From Closterium sp. Naga37s-1 (Eukaryota > Streptophyta > Zygnematophyceae > Desmidiales > Closteriaceae), in NCBI GenBank assembly GCA_947471745.1, contig CANJKZ010000724.1:1962501-2026500 (forward strand): DNA of 64,000 bases. The letters run 5' to 3'. The position numbers and the translations under genes are program-made. Under the pieces are notes generated by a model. It was not told the origin of the DNA. It was given only the letters and a program-made list of their open reading frames with translations, and made no database searches. Each line of letters begins with the position of its first letter. Within the stretch, counting starts at the first letter, position 1. This document shows positions 44,552 through 56,182 of the stretch, piece after piece.

Positions 44552-46013
44552 TGTTGAGTGCAATACATAGTTTGCACGACAACCTACCGCCTATGTGTCG
44601 ACATTGAGTGAAAGTGAGGTGTTTCGTCTCAAGGTAATTTGTTGTGTGTGAGTTGCGCATTTATGTGCTTCACGTTTCTGTGTTTACGGCTCGTGAATCG
44701 GCTCAACGGTTCATGAGTTATGTGAGTTCCCGTGAAAGGTTGCGTTCCTGAGTGTTCGTGATGTCAGTAGATCTGCACTGTGGATGCCCGATTGATCCTG
44801 GAGGGGGTTACAGGCGCGTTTGCCTGGGGGGTTATGGGCGCACTGACCCGCTACTGAAACAAGCCCTTTTATCCCAATGGTCTAGTGGTTGGGATTCTGA
44901 CACGTGAAGGTCCGTGTGTGAATGCAAGACTTCGTGTGCGTTTGTGTTCCTTCGCGAGTTTTCATAAGCGTGTGTTAATTCTGTGTTCGTGAATTTCTGT
45001 GTTCGTGACTGTGTTCGTGAAATTCCGTGAGGTCTGTGCGCTGTTCATGAAGTATCGTGGGTGTTCACGAGGGGTCAATGTTGACCCTTAGAATTCTCGC
45101 GATGGTCAAGGTCAACAGCGCGAGGAAATCGGGACCCGCGCGTGGGGTCCTGATCGTGCGTGTGGGCCCTCAGGCCCGCGCGTGTGCCTTCGCACTGTTG
45201 CGAGCGTGGCATGGCCCACGATCGCAACAAGACAGGGCGAATGATCGCCCTGCCCACGCGCAGTACAGCGCACTGTAGAGCACGACCGAAATATCGGTCG
45301 TGCATGATTGCAGTCGTGGGGGTGCTCGGGATTACGGTTGAAAAACCGTATCCCGCGTTAACTCGACTTACAGGTAACTTCGCTGGAAAGATCGCGCGCG
45401 TAAAGGGACAATTTTGATACAGGAGAAAAACGGTGAAAGCCGTTTTTCAACTGTGAGACTTCGTGAAAACGGTAATCTCACACGAGCGTTTATGATTGCG
45501 CACGAGAAGTCGCGAACGTTCACGAGGGGAGTCAGCAGGGGAATTTGGCAGACATGAATTTGAAGACAGTTATTCTACAGGGGAGAACCAAGCCCGATTC
45601 CGAAGCAGTTCGACAACCGTTTTCCTTGGCGCATCTGGCGAAGTCCTGAAGTATAGTTAAACAACTGCTCTGTGCTTTCTTATGCTTGTGTGCTAGGCGA
45701 AATATAAATGCGTGCTTGTGTTCAGTTGTAATCAATCCTTTTGAGTGAAGTTATTCTCTATCATCGTATTGACGTGAAGAGAACTTTCTGCACACGACCA
45801 GTTCGTCGTCATAACGCTGCGCAAGGAGTTTTGGGAATGCTCTAATGCACGCGATTGTTTTCATACTTAGCGTGTCCCTCGACATAACACGGACCCTTGG
45901 ATAGGGGCTGGCCTTGCCAGGCACCCAACACCCCTGGAGGTGACCCCGTGGGGACTGTTAAGTGTGAATTAAAGGTGTGCTTAGTAGCCTCTAGATCCCA
46001 ATAGTAGTCAACA
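44552..46013 (+). repeat. Solo LTR of the 1.4-kb-LTR Copia-like family
   Basis: TGTTGAGTGC...AGTCAACA matches 3680-5085 over its length and is flanked by GTTAT at 44547-44551 and 46014-46018. It is more diverged than the paired copies at 3680 and 8729, so it is an older insertion. It is interrupted by a tRNA-like unit at 44766-44909. Confidence 0.92.
44766..44909 (+). mobile_element. Short insertion with a tRNA-like end inside the solo LTR
   Basis: The block is absent from the other two LTR copies. GTC on both sides (44763-44765 and 44910-44912) could be a 3-bp duplication. Its right part reads ATCCCAATGGTCTAGTGGTT then GGGATTCTGACACGTGAAGG, which looks like the D-arm and anticodon half of a Glu- or Asp-type tRNA (A box TGGTCTAGTGG at 44878-44888). 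No B box follows. A truncated SINE or tRNA-derived repeat is the likeliest reading. Confidence 0.6.
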
Positions 46014-46020
46014 GTTATAA

Positions 46021-46215
46021 GGGTACATTCCGCTCTGGACATGTCCCAAAAGTACATGTCCCAATCGGGTGTACCGCTCTGAACCGAACTAAACCAGAGA
46101 CGCGAAAATTTTGACAATGTTTGAAACTAGGGTGTAATTCGGTGTAATAAGATGCAGTGCGGTGGAATCGATTGGGACACTTTCTATAGGGACATTTCCA
46201 GAGCGGAATGTACCC
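46021..46215. mobile_element. PIF/Harbinger-type MITE
   Basis: Perfect 19-bp terminal inverted repeats (GGGTACATTCCGCTCTGGA at 46021-46039, its complement at 46197-46215), flanked by TAA at 46018-46020 and 46216-46218. A 3-bp TWA duplication with GG-starting ends is the PIF/Harbinger hallmark. It is 195 bp long and has no coding capacity, so it would need a transposase from elsewhere. It sits next to the solo LTR duplication, just upstream of the OTU gene. Confidence 0.88.
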
Positions 46216-46298
46216 TAATCTGTTTGTTACTTGTGAATTGAATGTGTTCTTAGGTAAACGAGGGAGACACTTCTGCGCGCGCTTGTCTTCGTTTAGCT

Positions 46299-47183
46299 AT
46301 GGAGTCTTCTTCAATGCAGCTTTTCACGGGGCTTTCGCTTGATGGTGAGTTAAGACGAAGGTATGTATTTTGTAAGCGATTTGTGAGTGGGGATGGCGCA
46401 TGCTTGTATAGATGTCTTTCGCTTGCAACATGGAATGACGACAGCTTTTGGGACCCATTGAAAGTGAGAATTGTTGAGCACGTTTGCGAGAACTGGTCGC
46501 GGTACCAAAACTTCGTTACATTGTGTCACGATGTGTCGTTAACGACTGTGGACAAATATGTTCAATATATCGAACAACCTTCGGTTTGGGGTTCAGCGTG
46601 CGAAATCAGAGCATTTTGTGAGTTAATGAACAGAACGGTTATAATATGGCTTCATTCCCGCGAGTGGATGCAATATGAGGGGTTAGAATTTTTGTCTAAC
46701 AATAACCAAATTCATTTGTTGTTATCCAACGATCATTACCCTCTTCTTGAAGAGTGTAATGAAGGTGAGGTTTGGGGAACTTCGTTTCTTACTCCGTCGA
46801 ATACAACCATTGAATTCGAAGTGTCAAGTGAGAAAAGGAAGGGAAACAAGAACTTTCGAAGGCATCGTACGCAACGTGATCATTTCCCACCAAAAATCGT
46901 TTCGAGCGAGAGAGAAGGTTGTACACGAGCTACTTGTACCAATGTGGAAGAGTCAAGCATACCTGTCAGAGGAGCCGAACCAGTAATGTACGGCATGCAG
47001 CATGAGAATATTCCATTCGAAGGTGTTCCATTTGAACGAGCAAGCAGTGCAGGACATGGTTTTGATGTATTGGAAGAAGTCTCAGAATCGTCGAGCAATC
47101 TCAACGAGCAGGTGGATTCAGGAACTTTTGCCCGAGGAAGCTGTGCGCGTTCAATTCATATCGACAATGTGCAAGACAAATAA
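46299..47183 (+). CDS. OTU-type cysteine protease encoded by the Helitron
   Basis: The 294-residue product has the OTU signature near its start: SGDGACLYRCLS gives Asp32 and Cys35, and SNDHYPLL gives His146 with the usual aromatic residue after it. Spacing between Cys and His (about 110 residues) is normal for OTU domains, which cleave ubiquitin or related linkages. OTU domains are known in Helentron/Helitron2 elements, often N-terminal to or beside Rep. After residue 150 the protein is polar and unmatched. The stop at 47181 is followed in the same frame by more open sequence, so the two parts may once have been one protein. The start is the first ATG after a stop-rich region. Confidence 0.8.
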   Translation: MESSSMQLFTGLSLDGELRRRYVFCKRFVSGDGACLYRCLSLATWNDDSFWDPLKVRIVEHVCENWSRYQNFVTLCHDVSLTTVDKYVQYIEQPSVWGSACEIRAFCELMNRTVIIWLHSREWMQYEGLEFLSNNNQIHLLLSNDHYPLLEECNEGEVWGTSFLTPSNTTIEFEVSSEKRKGNKNFRRHRTQRDHFPPKIVSSEREGCTRATCTNVEESSIPVRGAEPVMYGMQHENIPFEGVPFERASSAGHGFDVLEEVSESSSNLNEQVDSGTFARGSCARSIHIDNVQDK

Positions 47184-47398
47184 GAACTACTTGAGTCAGA
47201 AACGCTGCGCATGCAACGTGAACACGTTCGACTAGAAAAATATTCAAGTGGGAGGCGAACAAGGGGGCGTCTCTTTTGTATGAATGAGATCCAAGAAGAT
47301 GTGGAACAATCGAGCATTCTTGAAACGTCGCCGACTCAACGCGAGCATATCTCATCTAGTACCGATCCATGTCATGGAACAATGACCATGCATCGAAG
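47184..47398 (+). CDS. Helitron coding piece between the OTU domain and the first Copia insertion
   Basis: It stays in the OTU frame: ELLESETLRMQREHVRLEKY and onward, a charged stretch with no recognisable domain. The frame continues across the Copia insertion into 54569 onward (CGAAG duplication at 47394-47398). An in-frame ATG at 47211 could start a separate protein instead. Confidence 0.6.
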
Positions 47399-47524
47399 TG
47401 TCAAACTTATATGCTATAGTCTGTGTAGGTTGTAGTGGGGTAGACAATATGGGGTACAACACTTTTAGGTTTTCCTACTTGTACCCACCTGCTTGCTAGT
47501 TCATTCATTCCTCATTTCTTCACA
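47399..47524 (+). repeat. 5' LTR (126 bp)
   Basis: TGTCAAACTT...TTCTTCACA. It contains GTAGTGGGGT and a degenerate telo-box (TTTTAGGTTTT). Confidence 0.93.
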
Positions 47525-47689
47525 TGGTATAGAGCAGGTTCCCTAGTGGGAACGCTTCCTAGGGCCCACCACTGAAAATCGAAATTTTTTTTTTTTTTTT
47601 CTGACCGGAGCGCGAGTCGCCCCTGCCCGAGGCGCGCCCCGTGGGCCGCCCTCTCGTCGCGTCCCCTGCCCTTAGCGGCCTGTCGCGCC

Positions 47690-48215
47690 CTCCTAGAGGC
47701 CCCTCTCACGGCCCCTCGCGCCACCCCTAGCGGCCCCGTCGCCGCCCTTAGCGGCCCCGTCGCCACCCCTAGCGGCCCCGTCGCCACCCTTCGCGGCCCC
47801 GTCGCCGCCCTTCGCGACCCCGTCGCCGCCCGTTACGGCCCCGTCGCCGTCCTTCGCGGCCCCGTCGCCGCCCTTCGAGGCCCCTCACGGCCCCTTCGCG
47901 GCCCCGTCACCGCCCCCAGCGGCCCCGTCGCCGCCCTTCGCGGCCCCGTCGCCGCCCCTATCGGCCCCGTCGCCGCCCTTCGCGGCCCCGTCGCCGCCTC
48001 TAGCGGAACCGTCGCCGCCCTTCGCGGCCCCGTCGCCGTCCCTAGCGGCCCCGTCGCCGCCCTTCGTGGCCCCGTCGCCGCCCCTAGCGGCCCTGTCGCC
48101 GCCCTTCGCGGCCCCGTCGCCGCCCCTATCGGCCCCGTCGCCGCCCTTCACGGCCCCTCGCGGCCTCTTCTCGGCCCCGTCGCCGCCCTTCGTGGCCCCG
48201 TCGCCACCCTTCCCG
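47690..48215 (+). repeat. 21-bp GC-rich tandem-repeat leader
   Basis: About 25 variant units of GGCCCCGTCGCCGCCCTTCG. The unit is divisible by three, so alanine/proline/arginine-rich frames stay open on both strands. From 48230 to 48370 it gives way to GCAGCAG-rich sequence and then to the gag start. Confidence 0.88.
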
Positions 48216-48527
48216 GCCCCTCCTCGGCTCCTCCGCCACCAGCAGCAGCCGCCGCCAGCAACAGCCGCCGCTGCCGCCAGCAGCAGTCGACAGCAGCAGA
48301 CGCCGCCGACAACAGCGGCGGCCACCACCAGCAGCAGCCGTCGCCGCCGACAGCAGCGACTGCCGCCGCCACTGACAGCAGGAGCTGCCGCCGCGGTCGC
48401 GGCTCTGTCCCTGCCGACACGCCTCGGCCCTGCCCCACCGCTTGCCGGCCCCTACCTACCAGCCCTGGTGAGAGCACTGCCGAGCCACGCCTGCTACTGC
48501 TGCCCCTAGCCTGCTGCCACTGCTGTC

Positions 48528-51500
48528 ATGGCTACCCCTAGTGTTCTAGTCTTTGATGCTGAGGGTCGGGCTGTTGACTTTGAGGTCTGGGTCGATGATC
48601 TACAGCTTTTCCTACAGTGCGATAGGAAGGACGGTCTCTCCCTGTTCGATCTCACGTCTGGCGCCTCTACTGCCCCTGCTGCCGATGCTGACAGCACTGT
48701 TCGCTCACAGTGGGCCACACGCGATGCTGCTGTCCGTCTTGCTGTGCGTAGTCACTTGCCGTCCACTGAGCGCGCGCACTTTAGTCAGTACAAGAGTGCT
48801 AAGACCTTGTACGATGCTGTAGTTGCACGCTACTCTTCCCCTGCCATAGCTGCCCTTAGCCGCCTCATGCTGCCGTACCTGTTTCCTGACCTCGCCGCCT
48901 TTCCCACTGTCGCTGACCTCGTTACGCACCTTCGCACTAGTGACACCCGCTACCGCGCTGCGCTTCCTGCTGAGTTCTGCGCCAAGAACCCCCCCCCCAT
49001 GTACATCACCCTCTACTACATAGTCACCCGGCTCCCTGACTCCCTTCGCTCGGTCAGGGACCACTTCCTCTCTGTTTGCCCCACCACACTCACCGTTGAC
49101 CTCCTCGAGGAGCGCCTCCTGGCAGCTGAGAAGAGTATAGTCGCTGTAGGAGCCTCTCGTGGTGACCCTCGTGCCCCCGTCTTTGAGGGGTGCTCCCCCT
49201 CCCCCCTTTTGCCCTCTGTTGCCTCTGCTGCTGCCGTCGACTTCGTTGGCACCGAGTCGGTCGGCGCTGCGTCTGCCCCTAGCGGGCGACGCCGCACCGT
49301 CAAGGGCAAGGGGGGCAAGGGCGCTGGAGGGGCTGGCGGGGGCGGTGGAGGTGGCGGTGGAGGAGGCGGAGGGAGTGGGGGTGGTGGTGGGAGTGGTGGC
49401 GGGGGTGGGGGCTTCGGTGGCGGCGGTGGAGGCGGAGGCGACGGCGGCGGTGGCGGTGGGAGCGGAGGAGGAGGCGGTGGCGGCGGTGGCGGAGGTGGCG
49501 GCGGAGGGGATGGAGCTAGTCGGGGTGGCTCTGCGCAGCGGGGCGGCTTCGGGTTAGGTCAGCGCCAGCAGCAGCAGCGCACTCGTGAGACCCCGCCCCC
49601 CCAGCAGCTTCGTGAGTGGTACTCTGCGCGTCAGCGGGGTGGGGGTGCTGGTCCTTGTGCCTACGTCCTGCGTACCGGCGACCGCACTGGTGAGCCGTGC
49701 GGTGGCCCGCACACCACCCAGCGCTGCTTCGGCCGTCTGACGGACGCTTGGCGTCTCCAGTTCCCTGACGCCACTAAGATCCCCCGCTGGGGCGAGCTGC
49801 TTAGGTCGGGGGTTGCTGTCTTTGATCTCGATTATGATGCCATTCTTGCTGCCATGTATGTTGTATCTACTAGTGATGAGGGTGACTGTTACCTGTGTGT
49901 TCCGCCTGACCCGGGCATTGAGGCTGCTGCTCTAGGTGCTAGTGCGTCTGCTGCCCCAGGTACTGGTGAGTCTGCTCTCTCAGGTACCACGTCGGCTCAG
50001 GCCTTACACACCTTCACCCTTGACTCGGGTGCTTCCCGCTCCTTCTTTCAAGACCGCACCACGCTTACGCCGCTTAGTCGGCCGGTTGCGGTCTCCCTGG
50101 CGGACCCCTCTGGGGGTCCTGTCCTTGCCCACTTCTCCACTGTCTTACCGTGTCCGGCGGCCCCGTCTGGCACCCTGTCAGGTCTCTACCTCCCCTCGTT
50201 CTCTACGAACTTGGTGAGTGGTGCTGATCTACAGGATGGGGGGGTTGACCAGTTCACTCCTGCGAGTCAGCGGGTGACCCACTGTACGTGTGCTCGGACG
50301 GGCCGACACTTGGCCACGTTTACCCGTCAGCCGGGGTCGAGCCTGTACACACTGACTACTGAGTCTCCTCCGGTTGCTGAGTCTGGTCAGGTAGCTGCGT
50401 CGAGTCAGGTGTTTGCTGCAGCGTCCAGGTCTGGTCCTGAGTCTGCTCCCTCACTCCTCCGAGTTTCCTCCGACAGAGGCTCCGCTGCAGACTCTTCACA
50501 TGGACGTGTGGGGCCCCGCCCGCGTCCGTGGCCAGGGTCACGAGCGTTACTTCCTGTTGGTGGTTGACGACTACTCGCGTTACACCACGGTGTTCCCCTT
50601 GCGCAGCAAGGGTGACGTCACTGAGGTGTTGATCGACTGGATCCGCACAGCTCGTCTCCAGCCCAGAGAGAGTTTTGGCTCGGACTTTCCTGTTCTGCGT
50701 CTGCACTCTGACAGAGGCGGGGAGTTTTCCTCTGCCCTTCTGGGAGCCTTCTGTCGTGCACAGGGCATCCGCCAGACCTTCACGCTTCCGGCCTCTCCAC
50801 AGCAAAATGGGATTGCTGAGCGCCGCATTGGCATGGTCATGGACGTCGCACGTACGTCCATGATCCATGCGGCTGCTCCCCATTTTCTGTGGCCGTTTGC
50901 GGTTCAGTACGCAGCGCATCAGATCAACCTTCAGCCCCGGGTCTCTTTGCCAGAGACCTCCCCCACCTTGCGGTGGACGGGGAAGGTTGGCGATGCGTCT
51001 GCGTTTCGTGTCTGGGGATCTCTGGCGTTTGTCCGCGACTTGTCTGCGGAAAAGCTGTCCCCCCGTGCGGTTCCCTGCGTCTTCCTTGGCTTCCCCCCTG
51101 ACGCGCCTGGTTGGCAGTTTTACCACCCCACCTCGCGCCGTGTTCTGTCCTCCCAGGACGTCACGTTTGACGAGTCGGTTCCTTACTACCGTCTCTTCCC
51201 CTACCGCACTGCGCCCCTCCCCCCGCCGCCGCTCTTCCTTGCGCCAGGTCCCCCCCCGGTAGACCCCCTCCCCCCTCAGGGTCCTGCCCCGTCAGATGTG
51301 TCCCAGGTAGACGCAGTCGAGCCTGTCGAGGTAGCTGTTGACTCTGGTACTGCTAGGGGTGCTGAGCCTGGGGGTGCTGAGTCTGGGGGTGCTGAGCCTG
51401 GGGGTGCTGAGTCTGGGGGTGCGGAGCCTGGGGGTACGGAGCCTGGGGGTGCTGAGCCTGGGGGTGCAGAGCCTGGGGGTACGGAGCCTGGGGGTGCTGA

Positions 51501-54240
51501 GCCTGGGGGTGCGGAGCCTGGGGGTGCTGGGTCTGCTCGTGTGGCCTCTGGCGGTGCTGGGTTTGGGGCCCCTTCGGGTGCTTCGTCGAGGCGGGAGCTA
51601 CCCTCTCCACAGGAGCTGCGCGAGTGGTTTGCCCGGCGCTGAAGCCGTGCTGCTGGAGCTGGAGGTGCTGCTGTTACTGCTGACCCTGGGGTCGGCACTG
51701 GAGTTACTGGAGCCACTGGTCCTGGAGGTGCTCGTACTGGCGGTACTGGAGCTGCTGGGCCTGGGGGTACTGCTGAGACTGCTGGAGCTGACGGTCCTGC
51801 TGGAGCTGGAGCTGCTGGAGCTGGAGCTGCTGGGGGTGTTGGCGATGGAGGTGCTGCTGGCGCTGGTGCTTCTGAGGGTGCTGGAGTTGGCGCTGTTGGA
51901 GCTGGAGGTGCTGCTGGCGCTGGTGCTGCCGCTGGGGGTAGTGGTGCTGTCCCTGCTGGTTCTGGAGGCACTGCGCGGCCGCGGCCGTACTTCGTTCCGC
52001 TCCTTGAGCGGGTTCTTGGTCTCCCGCCCTCTACTGGTCCTGCTCCTCCCTTAGAGTGTCCACAGCCTGTCCAGTCGCGGTCACAGTTACAGCCCGCCTC
52101 CCCCCTACCTGCTCCTTCTCCCTACACTGGTCCTACTGGAGGTCTTGCTGAGCGTCGTGAGCCTGCGTCTCGTCCTGCGTCGCCTGTTCGTGCTGCTCGC
52201 ACTAGTAGTCGTGCTCCGCGTCCGCGTCCTCCTGCGGTCCCAGGCACACACCAGATGGCACTGCGTCCTTCCACTGCTCCTCTGCATGTCCCGTTGCCGT
52301 CTCCTCCAGAGTCCTCTCTTCCTGTCCTTGCTGACCCGGAGTCTGACTCTCTTCGCGCTGCCAGTCCTACTGTCACGCGTCTCCTGGCTACTGTTGTCAC
52401 TGACCCTTCCTTTGAGTCCACTGCTGCGTCTGCCGTGGTTGCTGAGCTTGTCGACTTTGCTGCTCGCTGTCGTCTAGACTACGCTGCTAGTCTTGTTGCT
52501 GAGTCTGAGTCTGTCTGTCCTCCGTCCGTCGGGGGTGAGTGTGCTCTTAGCACGGACGTCCTTGAGGACAGGCAGGAGGAGTTCCAGTGTTTTGCTGCTG
52601 CTTTGCCTCATCTCGTGTCCACGCTGATTGCCCCTGAGGGAGACCCGGATGCACCAGACATCCCGACTCCTCGATCGTACGCTGAGGCGATCGAGGGTCC
52701 CTACTCCTCACAGTGGCAGTCAGCCATGGACGCAGAGATGGCTTCCTGGAAGTCCATAGGCACCTACGTCGACGAGGTTCCCCCACCTGGGGCGAACATC
52801 GTCAGTGGCATGTGGATTTTCAGGGTGAAGCGGCCGCCGGGTTCTCCGCCTGTCTTCAAGGCACGTTACGTGGCTCGAGGCTTCAGTCAGCGGCAGGGAG
52901 TTGACTACTTTCAGACCTTCTCTCCCACCCCGAAGATGACCACTCTTCGGGTGCTGCTGCACATAGCCGCTCAGTACGACTACAAGCTTCACTCTCTTGA
53001 CTTCAGCACAGCTTTCCTGCAGGGCAGCCTGCACGAGGAGATCTGGCTGCGCCGCCCACCTGGCTTCACTGGGTCGTTTCCCCCTGGTACCCAGTGGAGC
53101 CTCCGGCGGCCAGTCTACGGTCTCCGCCAGGCGCCCCGTGAGTGGCACGACACACTGAGGACTACACTTGCGGCTCTTGGGTTTGCTCCTTCTACTGCCG
53201 ACCCGTCGCTGTTTCTGCGCACCGACACCTCTTTGCCGCCGTTCTACATCCTCGTGTACGTCGACGACTTGGTCTTTGCCACTGCTGACACTGCTGGACT
53301 CGCCCACGTGAAGTCCGAGCTGCAGAAGAGACACACGTGCACAGACCTGGGTGAACTGCGCAGCTACCTTGGCTTGCAGATCACCCGGGACAGAGCACAG
53401 CGCACCATTACCCTGACTCAGTCACACATGGTGCAGCAGGTCCTTCAGCGCTTCGACTTCACGTACTCCTCGCCTCAGGCCACTCCTCTGTCTACTCGCC
53501 ACTCGCTCTCAGCTCTGCCTTCGGATGAGTCCGTAGAGTCGAGTGGCCCGTACCCAGAGCTTGTTGGCTGCCTCATGTACCTGATGACCTGCACACGACC
53601 TGACCTCGCATACCCTCTTAGCATTCTCGCACGCTATGTTGCTCCTGGGAGACAAAGACCGGAGCGCATGGCTGCAGCGAAGAGGGTGTTGCGTTACTTG
53701 TGCAGTACGTCGGGCATGGGGCTTGTGCTTGGAGGGCGACGTTCAGTGGTCCTCACAGGTCACGCAGACGCTTCTTGGGCTGACGACCAGGCTACGCAGC
53801 GGTCGTCACAGGGTTACACCTTCAGCCTTGGTTCCGGCTCTGTTTCGTGGCGGTCTACCCGCTCGTCTTCTATTCTCGGCTCCCGTTGTGAGGCTGAGAT
53901 CTACGCGGGGGCCATGGCTGCACAGGAGCTACGCTGGCTCACCTACCTGCTGACTGACCTAGGAGAGCCGCCTTGTTCTCCTCCAGTTCTGTACGTAGAC
54001 AACAAGGCCATGCTGGCCTTGTGTCGGGAGCACAGACTGGAGCACAGAACGAAGCACATTGCTCTTCGCTACTTCCTTGCTCGTGAGCTGCAGCAGCGTG
54101 GTCAGCTGCGCCTTGCTTACGTGGCCTCTGAGGCCAACACTGCTGATATCTTTACCAAGGCACTTCCGCCTTGTGATCATCAGCGCTTCTGTACGCTGCT
54201 AGGTCTTGTGCCTACTTGGCCTCACTTGCTCACTTCTTGA
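48528..54240 (+). pseudogene. Copia gag-pol region of the element at 47399-54563
   Basis: The start MATPSVLVFDAEG matches the sister elements. Parts: UBN2-type gag (48.5-49.25 kb), glycine-only linker (49.33-49.52 kb), Cys/His finger, retropepsin (FTLDSGASRSFF near 50.02 kb), integrase (DVWGP, HSDRGGEF, ERRIG, 50.5-50.85 kb), GGAEP and Gly/Ala linkers (51.35-51.95 kb), RT (52.6-53.45 kb, YVDD near 53.26 kb), RNase H (YVDNKAM near 54.0 kb) ending in PTWPHLL. Broken, about two or three breaks. Confidence 0.9.
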
Positions 54241-54437
54241 CCTTGCTTGTACTGTGATCTTTCTATACCTGCACTTGCTTGTTTACCTTTATATATGATC
54301 TTGCATGTGAACTGGCCTTGTGGCCTTGAACTTGTGCTCGGAATGTGTGGTGACGTTGTGATCCACCCTGAGCTTGATTTGCTTTGCTTGACTGGTCTTG
54401 TGACCTCTTGTTCTCCCCCACTTTGCCTATGGGGGTG

Positions 54438-54563
54438 TGTCAAACTTATATGCTATAGTCTGTGTAGGCTGTAGTGGGGTAGACAATATGGGGTACAACA
54501 CTTTTAGGTTTTCCTACTTGTACCCACCTGCTTGCTAGTTCATTCATTCCTCATTTCTTCACA
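54438..54563 (+). repeat. 3' LTR (126 bp)
   Basis: One substitution from 47399-47524. It follows CTATGGGGGTG and is followed by CGAAG. Confidence 0.93.
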
Positions 54564-54568
54564 CGAAG

Positions 54569-55460
54569 TTGTGTAGACGAAAGGCAGGAAGATAAGACGA
54601 AGTTCAGTATATCTGGCGAACGGATTGATTCTAATGGAAATATTCATTTTTCAATCCCAAACATTGCGCCGAACAAAGAAGGGCTTGGAGGCATCATCGA
54701 AGACGGATCTCGTTTCACCATACGATTAATGGCAAACTATAATAAAATCTCTGTTCCCGGATTTCCAACAAATCGACATGCAGCCTGGGCACGACAATAC
54801 TATATTTTGAAGTATCGAGGACTTAAAACAAGTCAAAAGCTTCCGTTTGATCGACGTTATCTCATTTGCAACGGAAAACTTGTGGACATACCATTTTTTG
54901 ACAAAATCTACAAAATCAACAATCGTAGGAAAGAAACACAAACGACTACTCCAAAGTCATACGTTGGAGTCCATGAAGGATGCGAGAAATTTGGTTTTCG
55001 TATAATGGTGGACGGACGTAACTACATGTATGAAAAATGGGATTCTGAAGAATCGGCAGCACGTGCAAGACAACATTTTTTGCATTTAGCATTCAGCCCT
55101 AAATGCACTAAAGTATTGCCATTCAATGTCGACGAGTTCTACGAGGAAGGCAAGCTTCTTCGAGATGAGGAGTTAGATAAAAATTTTGATGACCTGGAAG
55201 TTCGATACGATGAAAAATACGAGCAAGCTAAAATTGTCGATCAAGCCGTGTCTCGATTTGAAGAAGCATCAAAAGAAGGCCCTACACATGCGGGCGAAAG
55301 TTGTGATCAGCTATTGTTCAGACGCCAATTGTCCATAGTGAAGGACGGTGCATGTATCGTTACAAAGGTGTGTCGTAGTTGCAAAATGGCAATCATGGGC
55401 AAAGAAACGCCCACAATTTCTCGAAAAAATGGAGCATTGCTACCGAACCGACCTTCACGA
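54569..55460 (+). CDS. Helitron piece: tandem AP2-like domains and a CxxC motif
   Basis: Two tandem segments align with each other and with the AP2 fold. Copy one, about 54690-54862: GIIEDGSRFTIRLM ... HAAWARQYYILKYRGL ... LPFD. Copy two, about 54959-55138: YVGVHEGCEKFGFRIM ... EESAARARQHFLHLAF ... LPFN. AP2 domains bind DNA, here presumably transposon or target DNA. Downstream, VCRSCKMAIMGKETPTISRK matches the CxxC region found N-terminal to Rep in Helentrons. The frame then changes near 55,450; past that point this frame is unconserved although open to 55595. Upstream it is in phase with 47398. Confidence 0.65.
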
Positions 55461-56182
55461 CCTTACAGGATTGTCGGACTTGGAAGAACGTTTGGTTTCA
55501 CCGCGCGTTGTATTTTCGAGCATTACACAAACGCACATTCGAAAACAGTACAAGATACGCGGCGGAGTAGTAAATGTTCTAGTCAAGGTTGTTGACATGG
55601 TAACTGCATTGCCTCGACTACCACAAGAGATTCATACTGTTCGTGTGCGTTTTAAACGCAAATTGCAGAATGGACATAATGTGTATGATGACAACGTGAG
55701 GCCCGCCAAGATATTGCGAGCCATTTCGTATCTGGAGAAGAAAGATTTGTTCCAAAAATTTGGAATCAGACTAGATAATGAAAGAATGGTTGAATTTCAA
55801 CAGGAGATTGGTGATATCGACCTCCACAACCAGTTTTTGTCGCACAGCAACTGTGACCAAACGAACAATCATTCGGAGATTAACGAAGGTGCGACTGAAT
55901 TGGGAGGTGAGGAAGTGGAAGTGGATATTGACGAAGCAGATTTAAACGTCGGAATTTTGGACACCATCATTTGTAATGAGCCATTGTATCAAAATTTAGA
56001 GCAATTCGTGGTGGAAATGGCGCCCGGCGAAAGGTCGCGACCGTTGCCTATTCTAATGGATAAACACGTTGAGGAGTTAGCATTTCCTACACTATTTTGC
56101 GGAGAAGTTTTATTGTCAGATATTGATGTATCTGCATTAAATTATCGCGATATTTCAAAATGGGAACTCCTTCATAAAGATG
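55440..56182 (+). CDS. Helitron Rep N-terminal region, middle part
   Basis: Encodes LHDLTGLSDLEERLVSPRVV, then KIRGGVVNVLVKVVDMVTAL, NVRPAKILRAISYL and, near its end, MAPGERSRPLPILMDKHVEE with LAFPTLFCGE, followed by DISKWELLHKD. This succession (LEERL-SPR, VNVxV, NVRP-K, PGE-x-PL-x-DK-x-EEL-FPT) is the conserved N-terminal region of Helentron Rep-helicase proteins. It is one frame away from the preceding piece. It is cut by the second Copia insertion after 56182 and resumes in phase at 63503. Confidence 0.8.

Larger units (their letters stand above)
47399..54563 (+). mobile_element. Young Copia element with 126-bp LTRs inside the Helitron; broken
   Basis: CGAAG at 47394-47398 and 54564-54568 is a perfect duplication. 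The LTRs (47399-47524 and 54438-54563, TGTCAAACTT...TTCTTCACA) differ at one position. The primer site TGGTATAGAGC abuts the 5' LTR, followed by a GGGCCCACC box (47562-47570), a long T run, a GC-rich leader (47.69-48.2 kb), gag to RNase H (48.53-54.24 kb), the conserved 3' UTR and the polypurine tract. Young; broken by about two or three changes. Confidence 0.94.

Noticed and set aside
46299-47183. OTU gene as an independent host deubiquitinase
   Set aside because: Its frame continues through the first Copia site into AP2-like and Rep N-terminal sequence typical of Helentrons, so transposon origin is better supported.
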